DNA from: Cyanobacteria bacterium UBA2566
GTDB taxonomy: Bacteria > Cyanobacteriota > Cyanobacteriia > Cyanobacteriales > Desertifilaceae
Length of the DNA: 64,000 bases
Direction: 5' to 3'
Assembly: GCA_002340255.1 (NCBI GenBank)
Contig: DDLS01000183.1
Span: 1-64,000 of the forward strand
The position numbers and the translations under genes are program-made. Position 1 is the first letter of the stretch, and each line of letters opens with the position of its first letter. The notes beneath the pieces are model-generated. The model worked only from the letters and a program-made list of their open reading frames with translations, did not search any database and had not been told where the DNA came from. Below are positions 44,144 to 52,969 of this stretch, piece by piece.

Positions 44144-47100
44144 TTAGGGGGATGGGGGATAGGGAAATGGAGGGATGGGGAAATCTGAGGCATCTTCACT
44201 CAAGATTGAGGGTGAGGAGTCCTGGATATGGGAGAGTCCACACTCTTCAATTAAGGCTTGAACTTGGCCAGCCACTAGGCGATCGGGATCGTTTTTGAGC
44301 ATAGGCAACAATTGACTCAAGGTTGAAGGGCTTGCTACTTTAAGATAATTCAAGACGGCTTCCCGTACAAACCCCCTCGGATGCCGTAGTCCAGCCAGAA
44401 TATGTTCAGTAGTGGTACTCCAGCGGAAGGCTTGAGCAACATGGAAACAGCAAGCTAAGGGCCAATCTGAGAGAAAATGACGAAGGTCGAGAAGATGGCG
44501 CAGGCGATCGCTGGGACTGAGCGGTTCATATAAGAATAAATCTTCCAAATAAGAGAGTTTTTCGGCGATCGCGTATTGATCGAGTACCGTTAACAGCGCT
44601 TTCTTATGGGGAATATCTACAATATTGTCTAAAATTTCTAACCCTTTCGCTTGACTGCTCATGGAATTGGACTGAAGGTTAAAGGCAGCCGCTTGTACGC
44701 TCTGGATGGGATACAAGAACTTCATCAATAAGAAGCAGCGCTCAATAGAGTCTGTTTCGAGATCGGCAAGCGATCGCTGTAACAATTGAGCTTCTCGACC
44801 TGAAACTCGATCCTCAGCTAGATCTAAACGTCCTGCATAGAGCTGCCCGATAAACATGAGTTCTTGATCGATTAATAATTCAATCCCCGATCGCCCTAAG
44901 ACGGCTTGTACCTGTTCAATCCCTGTATCATCCGGTAATTTAATCAGGATTTTGAGGATATTGCGGCGAGTGGTTCCCCAGGAAGCCATTAAATTTTGGG
45001 TTAAGACATGCAAGGACTCTGGCGTTCTAATATCACCAATGGTCATCCAAGCGTACATGCGCACTAGATCGGGCTTATAGATATCACGGGCTAAATCTAA
45101 TAATAGGGGAATGGCTTCATGGCGTAAGCGCACTAAAGCTTTACACGCTGCTTCACGGGTGGATTGATAGTAAAGACCGCGCAGCAAAGAGGGATAATAT
45201 TCTTCTAGACGGGTAGCGGCGATCGCCTCTAGAAGGGCACAGCGCACCCGCAGGGAATCATCCTGAAGTAAATTGGGCACATAGAGCCGCAGGGCTTGCA
45301 TATACACCGCTTCCCCCAAAGCACGACATCCCATCACCCGCTCCCGTTCCTGTTCGCTGGTAACCATCCGTCGCAGGGTATTCGTTGCTTCCGCTTTAGC
45401 TTTCGCATTCCCTCGTCGTAACATTAAAGCCGCCGCTGTTGAGCGCACCACCGGATCGACCGCCGGTTGCAGATAGCTGCGTAACTGACGGATATCGGGT
45501 TCCGGTTCCGTGAGCCAAATGTAGCGGAGGGCAAGGGCCAACACATCGGGGAGTAAGGAGGTTTGGGTGAGAGCGCGAATGGATTCCACATCCTTGGGTT
45601 GGGGATGTTCGAGTAGCACCTCTAAGCTTTGGCGTTGTAGAGCAGGAGAGAGGGAAGGAAGCAGGGGAACCAGTACCTCGTTAATATTTTGGGAATCAAA
45701 CCGGTTGAGCAGTTCAATACAAGAGCGCTTATCTTCTTCTGCTCCCGGTTGTTTGAGGGTTTCGGCTACATTGCGTTGTAGCGATCGCAAATCCACATCC
45801 GAGACCCCTAAGCGGCCACTTTTGGCACTCGACACCAACAGTTGCACGTACCCAGAGCGGAGGAAGAAAATGGCTAATAACCATCCCAAGGCAATGAGAA
45901 TGGTTTGGAACAGGAAGATATCTGACTGACGGTCTTGAAATTGGGGCAGAATTTGATTGCAAAACCAAATCGTTCCCAAGAGCAACAAACCCGTTACCCC
46001 AGTTGAGATCGGTTCGGCGATCGCCCGCCAAGTCTGGATGCCATTACGAATACTCTCTGGAAGTGGCTGAAACAGAGCCGGACCCAACCCCAAGACCACC
46101 GTATAGCGTAACAAATCATCAAAAAACTTCAGCGTAATCAGACACCAGAATAAATCCGCCACATTGCCCAACGAGACCAAACTGACGATCCCCATCATTC
46201 CAGGCAGTAGGGACGCAGCCACAAATACGCCCAAACGTTCAATCAACCGAGAGGAAACAAACCATTGCAGAACCAGTTCAAAGATTCCCAAAACACCATT
46301 GAAAAACCCTAGAAAACTGGCAACTTCTCCCGAATTAAGTTTTTTTTCAAGCTGGTCAAAAAACTGGAATTCAACCAACTGCAAAGACCCTTGGGCGACG
46401 AAAAAGAACAGAATCAAGGGAATCACATACCGCCATACCGGACGACCTAACCGGCGCTGGGTAAAGTCTGACGCTTCTTCTTGAGAGACACGATTGGGAG
46501 TATCGGGAAAAAATTGCTGATAATTTTGAGTCAGATAAAACGCAACGCCTCCCCCGACAAACATCAAGACACTGGCACAAATGAGGATATTCTCGACCCG
46601 CAGAAACGTTAATAGCACCGGCAACGAAAATCCACTGACCACATCGGCCATTAGAATCCCACTAGAAATCAGCGGATAAGTGCGCTTGATTTCTCGGATA
46701 TTAAAGAGTTGATTTGCGCAAATACTGGTGTTGAGTTCATTGAGAATAAAGATCGCTTCACACCACAGGCGCAGCAAAAAAATTAAGATGGGGGCAATAA
46801 TAACTAGATCTAACCCTAGGCGTAATAGAAATAAGGGGATCGCCATCAGTACGGCGGTAATCACAATCACCTTACGCAAAGGGAGTAGGGTCTGCAACCA
46901 GTCATACAAAAACCCTAATCCTGAACCCATTACAGCACTAGCAATATAAATCCAGGGTAAAGATTCGGCTCCAAATCGTTGCAAGAACAAATCAGCGGTA
47001 CTCGCTTCTGTCCAACTGAGTCCCACACAACTTGCGGTATAAAACGCCAGCATTAATACTGTACGCTCACTTTCGTCTGGCCGAAGGTTAAACCATTGGA

Positions 47101-47152
47101 AGAATCGTTGTCCCCACCTGTTTAAGCTGCGTCCCTGATAGTTGAGTTCCAT
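44144..47152 (-). CDS. Transporter-like membrane protein with HEAT repeats
   Basis: 1002 residues. Residues about 25-435 contain around twelve hydrophobic helices in an MFS or ADP/ATP-translocase-like arrangement (LRPDESERTVLMLAFYTASCVG... GLGFLYDWLQTLLPLRK). Residues about 450-970 are HEAT-like helical repeats (RSTAAALMLRRGNAKAKA, LRVRCALLEAIAATRLEEYYPSLLRGL). Substrate unknown. A separate cyclic-nucleotide-binding gene follows at 18 bases, so the pair may form a ligand-gated assembly (inference). Confidence 0.78.
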   Translation of the reverse strand: MELNYQGRSLNRWGQRFFQWFNLRPDESERTVLMLAFYTASCVGLSWTEASTADLFLQRFGAESLPWIYIASAVMGSGLGFLYDWLQTLLPLRKVIVITAVLMAIPLFLLRLGLDLVIIAPILIFLLRLWCEAIFILNELNTSICANQLFNIREIKRTYPLISSGILMADVVSGFSLPVLLTFLRVENILICASVLMFVGGGVAFYLTQNYQQFFPDTPNRVSQEEASDFTQRRLGRPVWRYVIPLILFFFVAQGSLQLVEFQFFDQLEKKLNSGEVASFLGFFNGVLGIFELVLQWFVSSRLIERLGVFVAASLLPGMMGIVSLVSLGNVADLFWCLITLKFFDDLLRYTVVLGLGPALFQPLPESIRNGIQTWRAIAEPISTGVTGLLLLGTIWFCNQILPQFQDRQSDIFLFQTILIALGWLLAIFFLRSGYVQLLVSSAKSGRLGVSDVDLRSLQRNVAETLKQPGAEEDKRSCIELLNRFDSQNINEVLVPLLPSLSPALQRQSLEVLLEHPQPKDVESIRALTQTSLLPDVLALALRYIWLTEPEPDIRQLRSYLQPAVDPVVRSTAAALMLRRGNAKAKAEATNTLRRMVTSEQERERVMGCRALGEAVYMQALRLYVPNLLQDDSLRVRCALLEAIAATRLEEYYPSLLRGLYYQSTREAACKALVRLRHEAIPLLLDLARDIYKPDLVRMYAWMTIGDIRTPESLHVLTQNLMASWGTTRRNILKILIKLPDDTGIEQVQAVLGRSGIELLIDQELMFIGQLYAGRLDLAEDRVSGREAQLLQRSLADLETDSIERCFLLMKFLYPIQSVQAAAFNLQSNSMSSQAKGLEILDNIVDIPHKKALLTVLDQYAIAEKLSYLEDLFLYEPLSPSDRLRHLLDLRHFLSDWPLACCFHVAQAFRWSTTTEHILAGLRHPRGFVREAVLNYLKVASPSTLSQLLPMLKNDPDRLVAGQVQALIEECGLSHIQDSSPSILSEDASDFPIPPFPYPPSP

Positions 47153-47227
47153 ATTTTGGTCGTTTACATCGGTCTAGCTCTACCTAGGCTCTCAAGAGAG
47201 TCTCTGTTCACCTAAGTAGAGTATGAC

Positions 47228-47761
47228 TTATGACTGTTTTTTCGGCGAGAGAAGCATCATCATATTGCGCCCTTCCCGCTTCGGTTCTTGCTGTATTTCG
47301 GCTTCTTCTTCTAGATCTTTGGCCAAGCGTTTGAGCAACCCTTCTGCCAAATCGCTATGCTGGGCTTCCCGTCCTTTAAAGTTAATTGTTGCTTTAACTT
47401 TATCTCCTTTCTGGAGAAACTTCCTGGCGTTTTTGAGGCGCACATTGTAATCATGTTCCTCAATTTTATAACGCATTTTCACTTCTTTAACATCAGAGGT
47501 GTGCTGTTTTTTCTTAGCTTCGCGGGCTTTCTTTTCTTGCTCAAACTTGAATTTTCCGTAGTCCTGAATTCGGCATACCGGGGGATCGGCTTTATCGCTG
47601 ACTAGAACCAGGTCTTGCTCTTCTTGTTGTGCAAGCTTTAGGGCCTCTTTGAGCGACAGAATGCCAAGTTGCTTGTTCTCACCATCAATGACTCGAACCT
47701 TGGGATATTGAATCCGTTCGTTAATTTGGGGCAGATCGCGATTTCTTTTCTTGTCAACCAC
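47228..47761 (-). CDS. infC: Translation initiation factor IF-3
   Basis: 177 residues. The N-domain (DLPQINERIQYPKVRVIDGENKQLG) and C-domain (DVKEVKMRYKIEEHDYNVRLKNARKFLQKGDKVK) are both complete. Binds the 30S subunit and proofreads initiation. GTG start at 47761 without an evident Shine-Dalgarno sequence. The two codons before it would read Thr-Pro; many cyanobacterial IF-3 proteins begin with MPV-type sequence, so a rarer start codon one or two triplets upstream is possible. Confidence 0.95.
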   Translation of the reverse strand: MVDKKRNRDLPQINERIQYPKVRVIDGENKQLGILSLKEALKLAQQEEQDLVLVSDKADPPVCRIQDYGKFKFEQEKKAREAKKKQHTSDVKEVKMRYKIEEHDYNVRLKNARKFLQKGDKVKATINFKGREAQHSDLAEGLLKRLAKDLEEEAEIQQEPKREGRNMMMLLSPKKQS

Positions 47762-48187
47762 AGGCGTTTTTTGTTTTTCTAGGGATAGAACAATGGTGGG
47801 CTATTGAATCTAAGGGTTCAGGAGAACCCGATATCAGGTTTACACACAACCTCCCCATTCCTTAATTGGTGGGAGAGGTGGGCAAAATGGATGAGTTTCT
47901 GTCATTGTAACTGACAGATTTTGAATTGCCCTACATTTTTAACTTCTTTCTTGCTCTAGACCAGGATTGTGACCCTTTTGAGTGCTTCTGAGCGGGACTG
48001 AAGGGTCTTAAGGTTGGTACGGTACTGATTCATTGAGTTATTAACCCCGATTAATCTTAAGAAAGGATTATAGGGTCGGCGATCGCCGAGTCGAACCTCC
48101 TATCATAGTTGGGTCTATGGCGTATACTGTAAGATTAAACCTAAAATCAGAACCTGATTGTATCACCTGTAAGCGGATGAAGCAACT
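47762..48187. other. Divergent intergenic region between infC and ilvH
   Basis: 426 bases, no gene seen. A T/C-rich stretch flanks the infC start. One GGCGATCGCCG HIP1 site is at about 48078, and TATACTGTAAGATT at about 48123 could include a -10 element for ilvH. No RNA structure recognised. Confidence 0.35.
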
Positions 48188-48709
48188 ATGAAACATACCC
48201 TTTCTGTACTCGTAGAAGATGAAGCTGGAGTCTTAAGTCGCATTTCGGGTTTGTTTGCTCGTCGCGGCTTTAACATCGAAAGTCTAGCGGTAGGGCCAGC
48301 CGAACAGCTTGGAGTCTCCCGGATTACTATGGTTGTACCTGGAGATAACAAGATTATCGAACAAATAACCAAACAACTCTACAAACAAATTAATGTCCTC
48401 AAGGTACAAGACTTAACGGACAGCCCCTGTGTAGAACGGGAATTAATGTTGCTCAAAGTTAATGCTCCTGCTCAAAGTCGCTCAGAAATTATTGAGTTAG
48501 CCAATATTTTCCGCTCCCGTGTAGTAGATGTAGCGGAAGATTCTCTAACCTTGGAAGTTGTCGGAGATCCGGGGAAAATGGTAGCTATTGTCCAAGTGCT
48601 GCAAAAATTTGGCATTCGGGAAATTGCCCGCACCGGTAAAATTGCCCTCACCCGTGAATCTGGGGTGAATACAGAATTGCTCAAATCTCTAGAAGCTAAA
48701 TTAGCTTAA
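48188..48709 (+). CDS. ilvH: Acetolactate synthase small (regulatory) subunit
   Basis: 173 residues. The N-terminal ACT domain (MKHTLSVLVEDEAGVLSRISGLFARRGFNIESLAVGPAE) binds valine for feedback control. The C-terminal domain includes MLLKVNAPAQSRSEIIELANIFRSRVVDV. Works with the catalytic IlvB subunit, which is not in this window. ATG at 48188. Confidence 0.95.
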   Translation: MKHTLSVLVEDEAGVLSRISGLFARRGFNIESLAVGPAEQLGVSRITMVVPGDNKIIEQITKQLYKQINVLKVQDLTDSPCVERELMLLKVNAPAQSRSEIIELANIFRSRVVDVAEDSLTLEVVGDPGKMVAIVQVLQKFGIREIARTGKIALTRESGVNTELLKSLEAKLA

Positions 48710-48797
48710 AACCAAAGCAGCGCAATCGCCTTTCTCCCCTACAATAGTGAAATCACTTTTGTGAACTCACCTAAATGCCCCCAAAAGGAGAACAACT

Positions 48798-49103
48798 GTG
48801 CCTGAAGCTGTTGGTGTCATCCAAACCCTAGGATTTCCTTCCATTCTCGCTGCTGCTGATTCCATGGTTAAAGCAGCACGAGTAACCCTAGTCTATTTCG
48901 ACCGTGCCGAAAGTGGCAACTTTGTCATAGCGATTCGTGGGGGGACATCCGAAGTTGTGCCAGCAATGGAAGTGGGCATTCAGGAAGCGGAAAAAGTCTA
49001 CGGAGGCAAAGTGATGATGCACTACATTGTCCCCAATCCCCCCGAAAATGTCCAAGCCGTACTTCCCATCGACTACACGGAAGTCAGTGAACCCTTTCGC
49101 TAG
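48798..49103 (+). CDS. ccmK3: Carboxysome shell protein CcmK3-type
   Basis: 101 residues, one BMC domain, forming hexameric shell tiles. GTG start after AAAAGGAGAACAACT, a good ribosome binding site. VGVIQTLGFPSILAAADSMVKAARVTLVYFD is the CcmK3 pattern. It is followed by ccmK4, as in the satellite ccmK3-ccmK4 loci of beta-cyanobacteria that lie apart from the main ccm operon. CcmK3 is thought to assemble with CcmK4 rather than alone. Confidence 0.9.
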   Translation: MPEAVGVIQTLGFPSILAAADSMVKAARVTLVYFDRAESGNFVIAIRGGTSEVVPAMEVGIQEAEKVYGGKVMMHYIVPNPPENVQAVLPIDYTEVSEPFR

Positions 49104-49160
49104 ACGTAGCGCTAGGCAATAGTCACAACTTAAGGAAAAGATAGACCCCAGTTTTCTTAA

Positions 49161-49241
49161 CCTATTGCCTATTGCCTATTGCCTATTGCCTATTGCCTAT
49201 TGCCTATTGCCTATTGCCTATTCCCTATTCCCTATTCCCTA
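49161..49241. repeat. Eleven-unit heptanucleotide tandem repeat between ccmK3 and ccmK4
   Basis: Eight CCTATTG units (49161-49216) then three CCTATTC units (49217-49237) and a partial unit. It is the longest uninterrupted heptad array in the window and fills much of the gap between two genes of one functional unit. Confidence 0.9.
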
Positions 49242-49329
49242 ATTACCCAAGTGACCCCTTAAACCCCTACAATAAAGTCTTGCACAGAGATGGTTATTGA
49301 TTAACATTAGGACATTAGGAGCAACAATT

Positions 49330-49686
49330 ATGGGACAGCAAGCTGTTGGAGCTATTGAAACCAAGGGATTTCCAGGAATTTTGGCTGCTGCTGATGCCAT
49401 GGTAAAAGCTGGACGGATTACCTTAGTTGGCTATATTCGCGTTGGGAGCGCTCGATTTACCGTAAATATCCGGGGAGATGTTTCTGAGGTCAAAACGGCA
49501 ATGGATGCAGGAATAGACGCTGTAGAGAAGGCTTACGGCGCGACCCTAGAATCTTGGGTGATTATCCCCCGTCCCCACGAGAACGTAGTTGCTGTCCTCC
49601 CGATTGATTACAACGATAATGTAGAGTCCTATCGCAGAGCTGTTGAAGGGGATACACCACGACCTTCATTAACGGTGGGTGGGTAA
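49330..49686 (+). CDS. ccmK4: Carboxysome shell protein CcmK4-type
   Basis: 118 residues from ATG 49330 (AGGAGC upstream); an earlier in-frame start at 49297 lacks family sequence. BMC domain: VGAIETKGFPGILAAADAMVKAGRITLVGYIRVGSARFTVNIRGDVSEVKTAMDAG. The pore loop follows the conserved Arg-Gly strand. The C-terminal tail is extended (VESYRRAVEGDTPRPSLTVGG), as in other CcmK4. Pairs with CcmK3. Confidence 0.93.
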   Translation: MGQQAVGAIETKGFPGILAAADAMVKAGRITLVGYIRVGSARFTVNIRGDVSEVKTAMDAGIDAVEKAYGATLESWVIIPRPHENVVAVLPIDYNDNVESYRRAVEGDTPRPSLTVGG

Positions 49687-49731
49687 TCCGTCAGGGGTAA
49701 TGGGTAATGGGTACGGCACTCATTACTCATA

Positions 49732-49770
49732 CAGCGCTTTGCGCTGGAGAACAGGGAACAGGGAACAGGC
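49732..49770. repeat. Palindromic micro-repeat followed by GGGAACA heptads
   Basis: CAGCGCTTTGCGCTG at 49732-49746 is followed at once by ACAGGGA-type heptads. The same association is seen at 8554-8591 and 52902-52938. Confidence 0.55.
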
Positions 49771-49851
49771 AATGTTCTCCCGAAACAATCTAGGAGTGGA
49801 AACGCACTATACATCGTTAAACTGATGACTTGGAGTCGATCTGATTACGGG

Positions 49852-51246
49852 TTACTCATTCTCGGCTTCTCCACCAACGACTACATTGCGGATGCGTAAG
49901 GAGGGGCCGCCACAGCCAACAGCCAACCCATTTTGTCCCCCTTTGCCACAGCCGCCGGACTCATCCCAGTAAAAATCATCACCGATCGCTTCAATATCAG
50001 CTAAGGTACTAAACACATTGCCGGAAAGGGTCACATCTCGTACCGGTTCAGCAATTTTCCCATTGCGAATCATCCAAGCTTCTCCTGCACCAAAGGTAAA
50101 CATTTCTCCATTGGTCATTCCCCCCCGCCAGTTTTTAGCGTAAACGCCTTCTTGAATACCGCTAAACAAATCGCTCACAGGAGTTTCCCCTCGCTCAATC
50201 CAGGTATTGGTCATTCGTACTAAGGGAGGATAATGATAATTGAGGCAACGAGCATTCCCTGTGGGTTCCTCTCCCAGTTTACCAGCGGTTTCCCGCGAAT
50301 GCAGACGGCCGGCTAATACCCCATCTTTGATGAGTTGGGTGGTTGTGGCTGGGGTTCCTTCATCATCATAGAAATAACTGCCTCGGTGACCTTGCGGCGC
50401 TCCACCATCGAGAATTTGCAGGTTGTCCGGGCCAAATTTGCGCCCTAGGGTCATCACTTCCAGGAGATCGGGGTTTTCATAGGCCATATCGGCTTCTGAA
50501 AGGTGGCCGAAGGCTTCATGGACAAATAATCCGGTTAAAATTGGATCGATGACGACGGTGTAGGTATTGCCTTTAATGGGAGGATGGGAGAGGGCATTAA
50601 CGGCACGCTGGGCAGCGGATCGCACTTGGTCATCGAGTTGGGTTAAATCTTCATACCCATTGCGCGATCCGGTGGTTTCCCGTCCAGTTTGTACGGTGGA
50701 ACCCTGCCGAGCGGTGGCGGCAAAGCGCATCTCTAAATCGACCCAGGATTGTTCAATGAGGGTTCCTTCAGAGGTGATTAAGATAATCCGCTGAAAGCAG
50801 TCTCCATAGCGCACGGAGGTTGTGGCTACTTGCGGATTGGTACTGTGGAGAATGTCCGCGTAGCGATCGCACAATTGCTTTTTCTCGATTAAAGGAATCT
50901 CCCTGGGATGGGTTCCTCCTAGGGGCAAGACCTGGCTATCTTCGATAATGGGAATCGGCGCTAGGATGGTTTCTTCTTGTCCCACTAACCGCGCAGAGGC
51001 AATCGCCTCTTCTATCCGCTTCGACAATACCCCCAGTTGGTTAAAGCTACTCATTCCCCAACCGCCTTTGTAACAAGCACGTACTTGTCCCCCTAGGGAA
51101 ATACCTTCACTGAGGGTTTCTACTTTATCCCCCCGCAGCAAGATATCAGTCGCTTCTGCTTCTTCCAGACGGATAGCGAGGAAATCAACTTGAGCGCGAT
51201 AGCGTTTGATTAAATCCGAGAGCAGGTTTTTAAGATCCGTATTCAT
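49852..51246 (-). CDS. tldD: TldD-type metalloprotease
   Basis: 464 residues. The zinc motif HEAFGH is at 243-248, followed by LSEADM. The conserved GSYFYDDEGTPATTTQLIKDG and the C-terminal GGCGKGGQNGLAVGCGGP are typical of TldD. TldD/TldE heterodimers degrade unfolded or leader peptides, for example in the maturation of microcins and other modified peptides. A tldE partner is not in the window. ATG at 51246. Confidence 0.92.
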   Translation of the reverse strand: MNTDLKNLLSDLIKRYRAQVDFLAIRLEEAEATDILLRGDKVETLSEGISLGGQVRACYKGGWGMSSFNQLGVLSKRIEEAIASARLVGQEETILAPIPIIEDSQVLPLGGTHPREIPLIEKKQLCDRYADILHSTNPQVATTSVRYGDCFQRIILITSEGTLIEQSWVDLEMRFAATARQGSTVQTGRETTGSRNGYEDLTQLDDQVRSAAQRAVNALSHPPIKGNTYTVVIDPILTGLFVHEAFGHLSEADMAYENPDLLEVMTLGRKFGPDNLQILDGGAPQGHRGSYFYDDEGTPATTTQLIKDGVLAGRLHSRETAGKLGEEPTGNARCLNYHYPPLVRMTNTWIERGETPVSDLFSGIQEGVYAKNWRGGMTNGEMFTFGAGEAWMIRNGKIAEPVRDVTLSGNVFSTLADIEAIGDDFYWDESGGCGKGGQNGLAVGCGGPSLRIRNVVVGGEAENE

Positions 51247-51593
51247 GGCAATTCAACCGGTTTAGACGATTGAGGCTTGAGTGATTACATTGGGTCAGTG
51301 CTGTCTTCGCTCTCTCGATCGAAATAGTCCAAGAACGAATTCATCCCTAGTAACTGTATACCACGGATATCTATAGCTGTTCTCACAACTGCCTACTATT
51401 TCGGCTTGCTTTTAGGATATACAAGGTAACGATCTCCTCGATAACTGCATGGGACTACTTGGTTGATGCCTTATTAAGCGCAACTGCATAGAGAAATGGT
51501 ATTACCGGACTATCATACATTTTGGAATGGGATTCAGATTCTTAGTTTGGATAGTCAATCTTAACTTTTAGCAAGGGATAGCTAAACCAAGGA
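51247..51593. other. Gap between the recombinase-like gene and tldD
   Basis: 347 bases, both flanking genes leftward. AT-rich, no repeat, RNA or plausible ORF recognised; presumably the tldD promoter region plus decayed sequence. Confidence 0.35.
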
Positions 51594-52901
51594 TCAGAAG
51601 ATAAAAATGAGTTTTACTGACCAATTCGGAGGGGAAGTTTCAAAATGTCTGATCAGTTGAATTTGGCGGATGAATTCACGCAAGTAAAAGCGCCGTTCTG
51701 CTTCAGAAAGATCGAGCCAAAATTGGGGAATCGAAACCGCTTGGGCGACAGAGGTTAAATTAACTGGAGGAAGTGCGGCTAAATTAGCTTGTAGTTTGGA
51801 GAGTTCGCTACGGATTTTATAGGTGCGAAGATCGGCAGTTTCTGCATCAAGAATTCCGTGTTTTTTCAGTTCAGGTAATTGGTCTAATATTTTTTGATTC
51901 TGGTTGATTTTTTGCTGAAGTTGTGATTCAATCTGTTCGAGATCGGGGAGAGTGAGTTTAGCAACGGCTGGCTGTAAATCTTGACAAATTTTGGTAATGG
52001 TTGCATCTAAAACTTGTTCATAGCGTAATCCTTTGCATTTAGGTTGTCGAGGGCAGTGAATGGGACGCAGATAGAGATATTCCCCGGGTTGGCGATGACG
52101 GGTGACACGGGTAATTTTCATTCCAGATTGGCAGTTTTGACAGGAAACTAAGCCAGAGAGAGATCGCGGAGCGCTTGCCGAGCGAGGGGGAAGGCGACGA
52201 TTCCGACGCAGGAGGCGATCGATTTGGGCGGCTTCTTCTCGTGAGAGAATAGGGGTATGAGTATCGGAGAGAATTTCGCCGTTTTTAAAAGCGGTGTCTC
52301 CTCGATAAACGGGATTCGTTAGCCATCGTTTGCCGGTGGAGACGGAGATTGTTTTACGATATTTTTGATTCAGATAGCGAACGGCAGCACGAACCGATCC
52401 ATAAAGGAGAAAATGGTCAAAAAAGTCTTTAACAACGGGGGCATAACTGCGGTCTAGACTATAGCTATTTTTGTTGCGTTTATAACCATAGGGTGCTTTT
52501 CCGGGTGGGGGTTTAGCTTGCAGACGATTTTGAGCGTGCCCTTGGCGAATACGGAGACTGTGATAATAGGTTTGGAGGCGATTAAAGAGGTGCAGAATAT
52601 CGCTATTTTCTACTCTAGGTTGTTCTTCACCCTGAAGTGGAATTACCTGTACATTTTGAGTTTCTAAGCGCTGGAGAGCATTAGTCATCGTTTCTGCATT
52701 ATCTCCTAGTTCTTCCAGTCGGCGAATGAGTAGGTAAATCTCGCCTGTTTCTTCCTCTGCTGCCAGGTCTTGAAATAGGGTTTTTAGTTCTTCTCTTCCC
52801 CCTAAATCTTGGTAGATACGATCGACTTCCCATCCCCAAATACTGGATTTAGGGGGAGATTCGAGGATGGGGTCACACCAAACATAGGCGAGAATTTTCA
52901 T
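51594..52901 (-). CDS. Large serine-recombinase-like protein with degenerate catalytic domain
   Basis: 435 residues. The Recombinase domain (about 130-240: PPGKAPYGYKRNKNSYSLDRSYAPVVKDFFDHFLLYGSVRAAVRYLN... KRWLTNPVYRGDTAF), the zinc ribbon (CQNC... HCPRQPKC) and a long coiled coil (about 300-370) are all present. The N-terminal resolvase part does not show the nucleophile motif (YxRVS is replaced by YVWCDP), nor the usual DRLGR (here RRLEELGDN). It may be a domesticated, non-catalytic DNA-binding protein. The start ATG directly abuts a palindromic micro-repeat. Confidence 0.8.
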   Translation of the reverse strand: MKILAYVWCDPILESPPKSSIWGWEVDRIYQDLGGREELKTLFQDLAAEEETGEIYLLIRRLEELGDNAETMTNALQRLETQNVQVIPLQGEEQPRVENSDILHLFNRLQTYYHSLRIRQGHAQNRLQAKPPPGKAPYGYKRNKNSYSLDRSYAPVVKDFFDHFLLYGSVRAAVRYLNQKYRKTISVSTGKRWLTNPVYRGDTAFKNGEILSDTHTPILSREEAAQIDRLLRRNRRLPPRSASAPRSLSGLVSCQNCQSGMKITRVTRHRQPGEYLYLRPIHCPRQPKCKGLRYEQVLDATITKICQDLQPAVAKLTLPDLEQIESQLQQKINQNQKILDQLPELKKHGILDAETADLRTYKIRSELSKLQANLAALPPVNLTSVAQAVSIPQFWLDLSEAERRFYLREFIRQIQLIRHFETSPPNWSVKLIFIF

Positions 52902-52938
52902 AGCGCTTCGCGCTGGGAATGGGGAATAGGGAATAGGA
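52902..52938. repeat. Palindromic micro-repeat and GGGAATA heptads upstream of the recombinase-like gene
   Basis: AGCGCTTCGCGCT at 52902-52914 touches the start codon of the leftward gene. GGGAATA-type heptads follow to about 52938. Confidence 0.65.
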
Positions 52939-52969
52939 ACAACCGGTTTTTCCCTTAAAAGCTCCCATT

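Noticed and set aside
49161..49241. Regular repeats that might be read as a CRISPR array
   Set aside because: Units are seven bases long and contiguous, with no spacers and no cas genes nearby; they are short tandem repeats.
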